The translations under genes were made by a program, and so were the position numbers. This document shows, in pieces, positions 18,604 through 26,905 of a stretch of 64,000 nt of DNA. Every line of letters begins with the position of its first letter. The stretch's first letter is position 1. The notes under the pieces are model-generated. The model was not told the origin of the DNA. It saw only the letters and a list, made by a program, of their open reading frames with translations, and searched no databases. The stretch is from Sphingomonas lacusdianchii (GTDB taxonomy: Bacteria; Pseudomonadota; Alphaproteobacteria; Sphingomonadales; Sphingomonadaceae): contig NZ_JAKRET010000006.1 in the NCBI RefSeq assembly GCF_022664395.1, forward strand, positions 124,001 through 188,000, written 5' to 3'.

Positions 18604-18840
18604 TTAGTTGCTGTCCGAATCGCTGTCCGAGTCGGCGACGACAACGATGCCCGCAACGACAGCAGCCGCAGCGAGGATCGCGACGATCACGCCGCCGCCG
18701 GCCAGCTTTTCGCCCTTGGCGGCCGGAGCCGACGCACGAGCAACCGACAGCTTCGAAGCGTTGGCGGCGGTCGCAACCGTCGGAGCAACGGTCATCGACA
18801 CGGCCGAGGCCGCGATCAGCATCTTCTTGGCAAAACCCAT
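18604..18840 (-). CDS. Small exported or membrane protein with Ser-Asp tail
   Basis: A 78-residue protein of no recognised family. It starts MGFAKKMLIAASAVSM, with GGGAG seven bases upstream, and has a clear signal peptide ending near ATAA (about residue 26). A short middle part with KGEK follows. A second hydrophobic segment (GGGVIVAILAAAAVVAGIVVVA) then spans about residues 49-70, and the end is the acidic repeat DSDSDSDSN. It has its own terminator, so it is a real transcription unit. The layout resembles small sphingomonad proteins of unknown function. Confidence 0.75.
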   Translation of the reverse strand: MGFAKKMLIAASAVSMTVAPTVATAANASKLSVARASAPAAKGEKLAGGGVIVAILAAAAVVAGIVVVADSDSDSDSN

Positions 18841-19075
18841 TTCAACACTCCCTTGTGTTACTACACGTCGAGCGGCCCTTCGCATACGGCCCGCCCCCCT
18901 GCAAGCCTTATCGCACCGATCGCGGCCAACCGTTACCGGGGACAGCGAGGGTACGACACGCCCTGCACACGGCTGAAACTCGCCAGGCACACCCGGTTTC
19001 GTTCGCAATCGCGGCAGTTCAATATGCAGTGCGGTACGAAATGAGGCAAGCGCGGCCGGCACGGCAATGGTCGGG

Positions 19076-20113
19076 TTATTGGAGCGGCTCATCGCGGGTG
19101 TTCAGCACGGCCGGCCGGTATGGGATCGGTGCGCCAGCCGGGATGGCGGCGATCTCCGCTGCGACATTTTCGGCGCGTTTTCCGGCGGATGAGTGCGTCC
19201 TGCTATGAAAGATGCCGCCGTCGATGCGCGCGCCCGGCCCTTTCCAGAACGCAACCGCCGCCGCCGGGTCCCAGCCCGCATTGCGCAACAGATGAACGCC
19301 CAGCCGGTCGGCATCGTCTTCGGTCGTACGAAAGATGCGTCCATTTCGGCCCAGTTCGCGAAATACGCCGCGACTGACCTTCGCCGCGTCGAGCCGGACA
19401 TGGTGACGCAGGATGTTGTGCGCCAATTCATGGGCCACGACGACCGCGACCTGCGAATCATCGAATCGGTCGAGGAACCGGCTCGATATTTGCACCAGCC
19501 GCCCATCGGCGACCGCATCCAGCGACGGCCCGATTCGCAGTTCGAACAAGGTGCGACAGCCCGGTGACGCCGGAATGGTGAGCGCACGGTCCTGCCCCGC
19601 CCTGCGTAGCACGATCGACAGCGGGCGGTCCGCTGCCTGCGCATCGAGCAGCGCGGCGAACGCGTCGCGGGTGGCGACATGCCCGCCACCCCGGGTTGTC
19701 GGGACCGGGTGACCGTTGATGCTGACGATCGAATCGTCGGCTTGTACGCCGACCCGCGCTGCCGGACTGTCGGCTACGACCGCTTCGACCGCGATCCCGG
19801 TTTCGAAGCCGAAGGTACTGCGCGCGACCGGCTGTTCGGTCGGGTCATATTGATCGATCGCGTGCACGATCATTCCGGTGACCGGAGCGAGGTCGGTACA
19901 CAGCGCGGCGTTGGCGCGCGCGAGCCGATAGCCGATGGCCCCCAGCCGCAAGTCGGCAGCACGCAACGCCTCCAGCGTCGCCCGATCGGTTTCGACGGTC
20001 GCTGCGGGAATCGGTGCGGCACCGATCGTCAGCCATGCGCCGGCAAGCAGGAGGCCCCGCCGCAGTCGCACCGCACGACACCGCTGCGCCATGCGATGAA
20101 GAGTTGAGAACAT
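19076..20113 (-). CDS. PDZ domain-containing M48-family metalloprotease
   Basis: A 345-residue predicted periplasmic or membrane-attached zinc protease. An Arg-rich start and a hydrophobic segment (RRGLLLAGAWLTIGAAPIPAA) form a signal peptide. A PDZ-like region at about residues 85-165 includes ADSPAARVGVQADDSIVSINGHPV. The catalytic motif HELAH is in VAVVVAHELAHNILRHH near residue 232. A third ligand is likely the Glu or Asp in TEDDADRLGVHLL. The start is uncertain: ATG 20113 gives the whole signal peptide, and ATG 20092 is also possible. The role is probably envelope quality control, by inference. Confidence 0.82.
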   Translation of the reverse strand: MFSTLHRMAQRCRAVRLRRGLLLAGAWLTIGAAPIPAATVETDRATLEALRAADLRLGAIGYRLARANAALCTDLAPVTGMIVHAIDQYDPTEQPVARSTFGFETGIAVEAVVADSPAARVGVQADDSIVSINGHPVPTTRGGGHVATRDAFAALLDAQAADRPLSIVLRRAGQDRALTIPASPGCRTLFELRIGPSLDAVADGRLVQISSRFLDRFDDSQVAVVVAHELAHNILRHHVRLDAAKVSRGVFRELGRNGRIFRTTEDDADRLGVHLLRNAGWDPAAAVAFWKGPGARIDGGIFHSRTHSSAGKRAENVAAEIAAIPAGAPIPYRPAVLNTRDEPLQ

Positions 20114-20190
20114 CACCGGTTGGTAGCATGATTGCCGGGTGCAAGGCGATGCCGTGCGGGCATAGCCCGCGCTGGCCATGGCGCCGACAC

Positions 20191-20223
20191 AAAAGAAAAC
20201 GGCGCCGGAAGCTCCGACGCCGT
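20191..20223 (-). terminator. Intrinsic terminator after the FKBP gene
   Basis: Read on the minus strand, ACGGCG and CGCCGT stems (20223-20218 with 20204-20199) are extended by three more G-C pairs after one mismatch. TTTTCTTTTG follows. It lies 22 bp beyond the stop at 20245, separating this unit from the M48 gene. Confidence 0.85.
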
Positions 20224-20244
20224 CTCCTATCCAATTCGTCGCGA

Positions 20245-20853
20245 TTAGCGCGCGCCGGGCGGCAGCGCCTGTCCGGGTGCCGGCGCGCCCGCGCCACCGC
20301 CCTGCATCATCTGCTGCATCTGCATCTGCTGCAGCACCGCCTCCGGGATGAACTCGATCATGTCGACGTCGAACACCAGCACCTGCTTCGACAGCTTCTT
20401 GACCTCGGGGGACATTGGCGGCGCGCCCTCGGGACGCGGCGCGCCATAGCCGAGCTGCGGCGGCAGCCATAAGCGGTAGCGCGATCCCTTCGGCATCAGC
20501 TTCAGCGCCTCGCCGAACCCCGGAACGACCTGCTTGGGCGACATCGGGGTCGGCTGTCGGCTCTGATCGAAGATCGTACCGTCGGTCAGCTTGCCGACAT
20601 AGTTGATGAGCGTGACATCCGCATCGGTCGGCGTCGGCCCGCTGCCCTTGGTCAGCACCTCATATTGCAGCCCGCTGGCGGTGGTGACCACGCCGGCGCG
20701 CGCTGCGTTGGCCGCAAGGAACGACGCCGCTTCACTGCGGGTGCCCATCCGGGCGAGCACGGCCGCGGCCAGCAACGCCAGCGCGATCCCGACCCATACC
20801 CAGACGATATGACGCTGCTTCACGGGTTGCAGCGGAACGGCAGTGACCGACAT
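20245..20853 (-). CDS. Membrane-anchored FKBP-type peptidyl-prolyl isomerase
   Basis: Catalyses proline cis-trans isomerisation, probably in the periplasm. The 202-residue product has an N-terminal membrane segment (about residues 17-37, IVWVWVGIALALLAAAVLA). An FKBP domain follows at about 60-165, with VTLINYVGKLTDGTIFDQS, VVPGFGEALKLMPKGSRYRLWLP and LVFDVDMI. The C-terminal tail is rich in Met, Gln, Gly and Pro. I chose ATG 20853, preceded by GAGGGG; an in-frame GTG lies two codons upstream. It sits 88 bp downstream of rpsU. Confidence 0.88.
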   Translation of the reverse strand: MSVTAVPLQPVKQRHIVWVWVGIALALLAAAVLARMGTRSEAASFLAANAARAGVVTTASGLQYEVLTKGSGPTPTDADVTLINYVGKLTDGTIFDQSRQPTPMSPKQVVPGFGEALKLMPKGSRYRLWLPPQLGYGAPRPEGAPPMSPEVKKLSKQVLVFDVDMIEFIPEAVLQQMQMQQMMQGGGAGAPAPGQALPPGAR

Positions 20854-20941
20854 CGACACCCCTCATGGCGCGCCTTGCGCACCGCATCACAGGAAACCGG
20901 CGGCCCACCGACACCCATGTCGGCAAGCCACGACCGGGATA

Positions 20942-21148
20942 TTACCGGGCGCTGTCGCGCTCGACGCGCTTGCGCTCCAGCTTGCGGGCGCGGCGCACGG
21001 CGGCGGCACGCTCGCGAGCGCGCTTTTCCGAAGGCTTTTCGTAATGACGACGCAGCTTCATCTCGCGATACACGCCCTCGCGCTGCAGCTTCTTCTTGAG
21101 CGCGCGCAGGGCCTGATCGACATTGTTTTCACGAACGATGATCTGCAT
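20942..21148 (-). CDS. rpsU: 30S ribosomal protein S21
   Basis: Small basic ribosomal protein near the mRNA platform of the 30S subunit. The 68-residue product [20 protein letters not shown]... has the alphaproteobacterial S21 pattern, including [16 protein letters not shown] and a Lys/Arg-rich end. The start at 21148 fits the family. It probably leads the transcript that continues into the FKBP gene. Confidence 0.96.
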   Translation of the reverse strand: MQIIVRENNVDQALRALKKKLQREGVYREMKLRRHYEKPSEKRARERAAAVRRARKLERKRVERDSAR

Positions 21149-21269
21149 GAGGTCGAAAAACTCCGGGTCTTTAATCGCAATAGAATAGGGTTCGCCGAAG
21201 CATGGCTGCGGCGTGACACGTCTCCCTAACAGGAGTGTCGTCTGCGGGCAAGTCCGTCCGCCCCCGCGG

Positions 21270-21659
21270 TCAGAACAGCAGATCGCCCCCGGCCCGCTTC
21301 GCCAATATCCGGCCGATCGCGTCGAACAGCGCGTCCATCGCCACCGGCTTGAACAGCACTTCGTCGGCCCCGGCGGCGAGGCACCGTTCGGTCAGGTCGA
21401 TCGCGGTATCGGCGGTGACGATGACGATCGGCAGCATCCGCTTCGCGTCCTCGCGCGCCCGCACGCGACGAATGACCTCGAACCCGTCCATGCCGGGCAT
21501 GCGCAGGTCGAGCAGGACAAGGTCAAATTCATCCTCGTCGATCCGGCGCAGCCCGGCTTCGGCGAGGTCGGCCTCGACCATCGTCGCCCCGGCGACGTCG
21601 AGCATGTCGCGAACGACCCGACGATTCATCGCATCGTCCTCGACGAACAATATCCTCAT
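21270..21659 (-). CDS. Single-domain response regulator
   Basis: A 129-residue CheY-like receiver with no output domain. The acidic pair is EDD at residues 7-9 (FVEDDAM), the phospho-acceptor is Asp-51 in [13 protein letters not shown], Thr is in IVIVTAD, and the conserved Lys is in EVLFKPVAM. All key residues are intact. It lies 61 bp downstream of the hybrid kinase at 21721-24153 in the same orientation and is its likely partner. This matters because that kinase's own receiver is degenerate. Confidence 0.9.
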   Translation of the reverse strand: MRILFVEDDAMNRRVVRDMLDVAGATMVEADLAEAGLRRIDEDEFDLVLLDLRMPGMDGFEVIRRVRAREDAKRMLPIVIVTADTAIDLTERCLAAGADEVLFKPVAMDALFDAIGRILAKRAGGDLLF

Positions 21660-21720
21660 GCGTCGTTGACCCGGCCGATCGCAGTGATTTCAAAGCCTTG
21701 CATATCGAAATCCGCTATCG

Positions 21721-24153
21721 CTACGCCGCATTTGAAACAAGGGCTGTTGGCACTGCACCCGGCTCATTCCGAACGACGAACAACGCGTCGATAAGTTGCT
21801 TAGCCGAAACGGGTTTGTTCAGCAATGTTATGGCGTCATAACCGGCGCTTACGCCATAATCTTCGCACGTTAGCATCAAAACCGCCGGCAAGGCTGCCGA
21901 TCGCAGCAGCGCATCAATCGCGGCAAGGTCGCGTTCCGGTTCGTCGGAGGTCGCACGAAGCGCCGCCATGTCGATCAACAGCGCCAGCACGCCCCCCTGC
22001 TGCAACCGCGCCTGCACCGCCGCCGCGTCGTCGACGAACGCGATCGAGCCGCAATGGTCGGCGAACAGCGTCCGCATCATGCCCCGTGCGATCGGGTTGC
22101 GCTCGAGGATCAGCAGCGTGGTACCGCCGGCATCCGCGCCGCCCTGCGATACCGGCGGCGCGGCGAGCGTCACCGGCAGATCGAGCGTGAAGGTCGACCC
22201 CTCGCCCGGCACGCTCGCCACATGAATGTCGCCGCCCATGGCCCGCGCCAGATTGCGACAGATGGTCAGCCCCAGCCCGGTTCCGCCGAACCGGCGGGTC
22301 GTACTGGTGTCCGCTTGCTGGAACGATTCGAACACCTCGTCGATGCGATCGGCCGCGATGCCGATGCCGCTGTCGCGCACCGAAATCCGCACCCGCCGCG
22401 TGTCGCCTTCGACGCGCACGCCGATCGCGCCGGTCTCGGTGAATTTGAGCGCGTTCGACAGCAGGTTGAACAGGATCTGCCGCAACCGCACCGGATCCCC
22501 CTCGACCCAGCGCGGCACGTCGCCGATGTCGAGCGAGAAGCGCAGCCCGCGATCCTCGGCCTGACGGCGCGACGCGCGGGTCAGTTCCTCGATGGTCGCG
22601 ATCAGGTCGGTCGGGATGCGCTCGACCGACAGGTTGCCCGACTGCATCTTGGCGACATCCAGAATGTCGTCGACGAGCGAGCGCATCGTCACCCCGGCAT
22701 CATGCACGATGCTCAGCCGGTCGCGCAGGTCGGGGGTCAGCCGGTGGTCGCGCAACATGACCTGTGCCATGCCAAGGATGCCGTTCAGCGGCGTGCGGAT
22801 CTCATGGCTGGTGGTCGCAAGGAAATCGCCCTTCGCCTTCAACGCCTTTTCCAACGCGATATTGGTTGCGGCCAGTTCGACGTTGGCATGGCGAACCGCG
22901 TTGCGACTGCGCCGGAGCGTTACGATGCCGAAGCTCAGCAACGCGACCAGCACCGCGACCGCTGCGGCGATGCTGCCGAACAGGATGCGCTGGAACCGCG
23001 CACTGGCCCGTTCGAACGCGATGTTGCGGCGCAGTTCCTCCTGCTTCAGCCGGGCGATGCGCAATTCCTGGTTCTGGAAATCGAACCGGGCGGACATCAG
23101 CGCCGTCTTGGTCGACGTGGTCAGTTGCGTCGCCTGCTCGTTCAGCCGGTCGATCGCCGCCAGATGCGGCAGTGCCTTCACCGCGTCGCCGGCCGCCAGA
23201 TATACGGCATAGGCGTTGCGGTGATTGTCGCGCATCGCCAGCGACGTCCTGGTCAGGTCGACGCCGGCGAAGGCTTCGTCGATCAGCCGGGTCGCGTCGA
23301 CCAGATCGCCACGATCGGCCGCCAGTCGCCCGGCAAGCGCCTTCAGCTGATCGACGACACCACGGGACCGGATTTCGCGCGCTGTCCGCAACCCTTCGAC
23401 GATCGACCGATCCGCGGCGGCGATCTCGCCGACCGCCCGTTGCGAGCGCGCCAGGTTGCGAAGAATCTGCGCCTCGAATGGCCGGTTGCCGATCCGACGC
23501 GCCTTCACCAGTGCATTGGTGTAGTCGATCAGGGCGCTGCGGTGCCGACCCATATCCGCGAGGACGTTCCCGCGATTGTTCAGCAGCGAAATCGACAGCG
23601 CGGGGTCGTCGTCATAGATTTCGATCGCCTGCCCGTAATAGCGGAGCGCGGCTTCGAAATCAGCGCCTTGCCGGTACAGCGCGCCAATGCTGAGCAGCGC
23701 CATCGCCTGCCCCCTGCGGTCGTCGACCATGCCATAGACGCGATAGGCGGACTGATAATCGGCAAGTGCCCCGGCGACATTGTCGGCATCGGCGGCGATG
23801 TCGCCGCGCGTGCGCAGCACGTCGCCCTCGATCGCATATTTGCCCGTCAGGCGGTGGAGGATCGCCAGCGCTTCCTCGACTTCGCCAGCGGCGGATCCGG
23901 GGTCGCCGAGCCGGACATAGGCCTCGGCCTGCAACCATTTGCTGGCGACGACCATCGTCGAGCGATCGCCGTCACGACGCTTGGCCGCGTCCTCGAGGGC
24001 GCCACCGTCGCGCAGGACGCGTTGCGGATCGGTCAGCAACAGGCTGCGGACCGCCTCGAACCGGGTGTCGAACGGCGTCGCCTGTGCGGTCGCCGGAACC
24101 GCGCCCGCCGCCGCGACCAGGGATAGGACAAGAAGCGGGAACCGTAGGCGCAT
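21721..24153 (-). CDS. Sensor histidine kinase: signal peptide, TPR-like repeats, TM, HisKA, HATPase, degenerate receiver
   Basis: An 810-residue kinase with an unusual sensor. A signal peptide (about 1-24) is followed by helical TPR-like repeats at about 50-345, predicted to be periplasmic. A coiled region precedes the membrane segment at about 390-412. HisKA carries His-450 in TTSHEIRTPLNG. The ATPase has NALKFTETG (N568), DSGIGI (about 594) and GGTGLGLT (about 623). The C-terminal receiver-like domain from residue 678 keeps a candidate Asp-728 (LLIDMAAL) and a Lys (LLNKPV). Its acidic pocket reads LERN, not DD, so phosphotransfer there is doubtful. The single-domain regulator downstream may take the phosphate. 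Confidence 0.88.
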   Translation of the reverse strand: MRLRFPLLVLSLVAAAGAVPATAQATPFDTRFEAVRSLLLTDPQRVLRDGGALEDAAKRRDGDRSTMVVASKWLQAEAYVRLGDPGSAAGEVEEALAILHRLTGKYAIEGDVLRTRGDIAADADNVAGALADYQSAYRVYGMVDDRRGQAMALLSIGALYRQGADFEAALRYYGQAIEIYDDDPALSISLLNNRGNVLADMGRHRSALIDYTNALVKARRIGNRPFEAQILRNLARSQRAVGEIAAADRSIVEGLRTAREIRSRGVVDQLKALAGRLAADRGDLVDATRLIDEAFAGVDLTRTSLAMRDNHRNAYAVYLAAGDAVKALPHLAAIDRLNEQATQLTTSTKTALMSARFDFQNQELRIARLKQEELRRNIAFERASARFQRILFGSIAAAVAVLVALLSFGIVTLRRSRNAVRHANVELAATNIALEKALKAKGDFLATTSHEIRTPLNGILGMAQVMLRDHRLTPDLRDRLSIVHDAGVTMRSLVDDILDVAKMQSGNLSVERIPTDLIATIEELTRASRRQAEDRGLRFSLDIGDVPRWVEGDPVRLRQILFNLLSNALKFTETGAIGVRVEGDTRRVRISVRDSGIGIAADRIDEVFESFQQADTSTTRRFGGTGLGLTICRNLARAMGGDIHVASVPGEGSTFTLDLPVTLAAPPVSQGGADAGGTTLLILERNPIARGMMRTLFADHCGSIAFVDDAAAVQARLQQGGVLALLIDMAALRATSDEPERDLAAIDALLRSAALPAVLMLTCEDYGVSAGYDAITLLNKPVSAKQLIDALFVVRNEPGAVPTALVSNAA

Positions 24154-24249
24154 ACAGGAACCCTAGTCCGCTTTGGTTAATGATTCGTAGTGTTTAGCAC
24201 TTTGCGGGAGTGGCGTGGCAAATGCGTTTCGAGCCTTGCCGCGCCCTGC

Positions 24250-25605
24250 TTACCCGGTCTTCCACTGGCCTTCGTTCCGCAGGAACGACAGCCGCGGACT
24301 GGCCATCGCGGCGACATGGCGCTTTTCCTGCAGGAAGGTGCGGAACGCGGCGAACTCGACCGGGCGGCTGATGAGATAGCCCTGCACCATGTCGCATCCC
24401 ATGACGCCGAGCAGCGCCAGTGCGGCAGGCGTCTCGACCCCCTCCGCGGTCACCTCCATGTCGAGCGCATGCGCCAGATCGATGGTCGACCGTACGATCA
24501 GCGGGTCGCGGTTGCTGCTGGTCAGTTGCGTTACGAACAGCTTGTCGATCTTCAATTCGCTGGCGGGCAGCCGCTTGAGATAGGCCAGCGACGACAGTCC
24601 CGCACCATAGTCGTCGATTGCGAGCGGCACGCCGATATCGGCAAAGGCGCGCAGATTGGCGATGGCGCTTTCAGGATCGCGAATGACCGCGGTCTCGGTG
24701 ATCTCGAACCCGACCCGCGCATCGCCGCCGCGCACCAGCGCACAGGCGTCGCGGACGAACCCCGGGTCGGACAGCAGCACGCCGGAAATATTGATGAAGA
24801 TCGGAATATCATAGCCGGCCGCGGCGATGGCCCGCTGATCGAGGATCACCCGGCGGATGATCCACAGCGTCAATGCGCCGATCGCATTCGATCGTTCGGC
24901 GGCCTCGATGAAGTCGCCCGGCAGGATCAACCCGCGTGTCGGGTGCCGCCAGCGCACCAAAGCTTCCGCGCTCGCCACACATTGCTGCCGCACCCGGACC
25001 TTGGGCTGATATTGCAGGAAGATCTGGCCGCTCTCGATCGCGGCAGGTAGCTCGCGCATCAACTGGATGGGATCATGGCCGGCCACCGGATCGTTCAGGT
25101 GGCGTAGCACGTCGGCATTGGCTTGCCGCGCATCTGACAGCGCCTCTTCGGCAGCTTCGATCAACCGGACGTCGTCATGCTCGGCCGCTTCCGCCCCGAC
25201 ACCACCGATTCGCAGCGACAGGCGGTAGGTTTCGCCGTCGAGGTCGAACGCCGGCGCCATCGCGGCGTGAATCCGCTCCAGCATTCTGGGACCGGCCGCT
25301 GCCGATTCGCCCGCGAACCCCAGTTCGATCGCCCCCCGCCCGACCGGCGCCACGCGAATCGCCGGGATCGCGGCGGCGATTCGCGCCGAAACATCTTCCG
25401 GCACCGCTGCCGCCCGCGCGATCCCGACCGCGCGACGCAGCGTCGCAAAATCGTCCACTTCTGCTAGAAAGACAAAGCTATGCCATGCCGTCAGCACCGG
25501 CGGCAGCGCTTCGGTCCCGACAGGCATACCGGACACGGGACGTGACCGTCCCTCGTGTCCCGAAAGCCCGCCCAGCGGGATATGATTCGAATCGGCGCGT
25601 GCCAT
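24250..25605 (-). CDS. EAL-domain c-di-GMP phosphodiesterase with degenerate N-terminal domain
   Basis: A 451-residue protein predicted to hydrolyse c-di-GMP. Residues from about 190 form an EAL domain with all main motifs: AEALVRW, FINISG, FEITETAV, AIDDYGAG, ELKIDKLF, TAEGVET and QGYLISRP. The first 180 residues resemble a worn-out GGDEF-like fold (SLRIGGVGAEA in place of the GGDEF loop), so no cyclase activity is expected. There is no signal peptide. It is divergent from the small ORF/cys cluster, and lies about 100 bp upstream of the hybrid kinase gene in the same direction. Confidence 0.88.
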   Translation of the reverse strand: MARADSNHIPLGGLSGHEGRSRPVSGMPVGTEALPPVLTAWHSFVFLAEVDDFATLRRAVGIARAAAVPEDVSARIAAAIPAIRVAPVGRGAIELGFAGESAAAGPRMLERIHAAMAPAFDLDGETYRLSLRIGGVGAEAAEHDDVRLIEAAEEALSDARQANADVLRHLNDPVAGHDPIQLMRELPAAIESGQIFLQYQPKVRVRQQCVASAEALVRWRHPTRGLILPGDFIEAAERSNAIGALTLWIIRRVILDQRAIAAAGYDIPIFINISGVLLSDPGFVRDACALVRGGDARVGFEITETAVIRDPESAIANLRAFADIGVPLAIDDYGAGLSSLAYLKRLPASELKIDKLFVTQLTSSNRDPLIVRSTIDLAHALDMEVTAEGVETPAALALLGVMGCDMVQGYLISRPVEFAAFRTFLQEKRHVAAMASPRLSFLRNEGQWKTG

Positions 25606-25746
25606 GGTGGAACCATCGCTACCGCCCGAACCCCAAAGCTTCGGTTAACGTTCGCATTTGAAAGGACGCAGTTTTCTTGCAATTAGAATTTGGCGTATGG
25701 TTAATTTTCGGTTAATGTCCGCTTGCGCTTCGGCGTAACTGGGAGA

Positions 25747-25812
25747 ATGAAAATGCAGGCGTTTTTCGCTCTGTTCCGTGACGGCTACGGCGAAGATCTT
25801 CGTCCGGTCTAA
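25747..25812 (+). CDS. Putative short ORF or leader peptide ahead of cysD
   Basis: Encodes MKMQAFFALFRDGYGEDLRPV (21 codons). ATG 25753, giving 19 residues, is the better start because GGGAG lies eight bases upstream. The stop TAA at 25810-25812 is 13 bases before a very strong terminator hairpin. No Cys or Met run is present, so classical amino-acid attenuation is not suggested. It may be a leader controlling read-through into cysDNC or an independent small gene. Coding status is inferred from the ribosome site and position only. Confidence 0.5.
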   Translation: MKMQAFFALFRDGYGEDLRPV

Positions 25813-25825
25813 CTGGAATACGCGT

Positions 25826-25865
25826 CCTGGGTCGGGACGGTTCGCCGTCACGACCCAGGCGTTTT
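25826..25865 (+). terminator. UUCG-capped intrinsic terminator or attenuator
   Basis: CCTGGGTCG (25826-25834) pairs with CGACCCAGG (25851-25859). After one G-A mismatch the stem continues with GACGG (25836-25840) pairing with CCGTC (25845-25849), closed by the extra-stable TTCG loop (25841-25844). GCGTTTTT follows. It lies about 120 bp before cysD, so transcripts starting upstream would stop here unless regulated. Confidence 0.85.
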
Positions 25866-25987
25866 TGCGTCCGGCCGCCCCGTTGTTCATCCCCCTTCCC
25901 CGCCCGCCCCGGCAAAGCTGAACTGGCGGGTCTCGCAAGAATCCTTGTCTTGTCGCTAGGCCTTTGGTCGCTACCTGCGACAGGACC

Positions 25988-26905
25988 ATGACCGATCCCA
26001 TCATCCGCCGCCTGACCCACCTCGAACGGCTCGAGGCGGAAAGCATCCATATCCTGCGCGAAGTGGTCGCCGAGGCCGAACGGCCGGTGATGCTCTATTC
26101 GGTCGGCAAGGATTCGGCGGTGATGCTGCATCTCGCCAAAAAGGCATTCTATCCCGCGCCGCCGCCCTTTCCGCTTCTCCATGTCGACACGACGTGGAAA
26201 TTCCGCGCGATGTACGACCTGCGCGACAAGGCGGCACGCGATGCCGGCATGGAATTGCTGGTCCACCACAATCCGGAGGCACAGGCGCGCGGCATCAACC
26301 CGTTCGACCATGGCAGCCTGCATACCGATTTGTGGAAGACCGAGGGGCTCAAGCAGGCGCTCGACAAATATGGCTTCGACGCCGCCTTCGGTGGCGCGCG
26401 CCGCGACGAGGAGAAGAGTCGCGCCAAGGAACGCGTCTTCTCCTTCCGCTCGGCCAATCATCGCTGGGACCCCAAGGCGCAGCGGCCCGAGCTATGGCAT
26501 CTGTACAACGCGCGGAAAGCCAAGGGCGAATCGATTCGGGTCTTTCCGCTGTCGAACTGGACCGAACTCGACATCTGGCAATATATCCTGCGCGAGAAGA
26601 TCGAGATCGTCCCGCTCTATTTCGCCGCCCCCCGCCCGACCGTGGAGCGTGACGGCATGCTGCTGATGGTCGATGACGACCGCTTCCGCCTGTTGCCCGG
26701 CGAAGTGCCGGTTGAACGGTCGATCCGTTTCCGTACGCTCGGCTGCTACCCGCTGACCGGCGCGGTCGAGAGCGAGGCGGCGACGCTCAGTGACGTGATC
26801 CAGGAAATGCTGCTCACCACCACCTCCGAACGACAGGGGCGCGCGATCGATCGCGACGCCGGGTCGGCCAGCATGGAAAAAAAGAAGCAGGAAGGTTACT
26901 TCTGA
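25988..26905 (+). CDS. cysD: Sulfate adenylyltransferase subunit 2
   Basis: Forms adenosine-5'-phosphosulfate from ATP and sulfate together with CysN. The 305-residue PAPS-reductase-fold protein has the PP-loop [14 protein letters not shown] (about residues 37-50), [31 protein letters not shown] and the C-terminal KKKQEGYF typical of CysD. I use ATG 25988; an upstream in-frame start at 25964 lies in poorly conserved sequence. Its stop overlaps the cysNC start by one base. Confidence 0.97.
   Translation: MTDPIIRRLTHLERLEAESIHILREVVAEAERPVMLYSVGKDSAVMLHLAKKAFYPAPPPFPLLHVDTTWKFRAMYDLRDKAARDAGMELLVHHNPEAQARGINPFDHGSLHTDLWKTEGLKQALDKYGFDAAFGGARRDEEKSRAKERVFSFRSANHRWDPKAQRPELWHLYNARKAKGESIRVFPLSNWTELDIWQYILREKIEIVPLYFAAPRPTVERDGMLLMVDDDRFRLLPGEVPVERSIRFRTLGCYPLTGAVESEAATLSDVIQEMLLTTTSERQGRAIDRDAGSASMEKKKQEGYF

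Larger units (their letters stand above)
25606..25987. other. Regulatory gap upstream of cysD
   Basis: A 382-bp gap between divergent genes, AT-rich at 25665-25715. It holds a short ORF (25747-25812), a strong terminator-like hairpin (25826-25865) and about 120 bp up to cysD with no clear feature. Confidence 0.65.
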
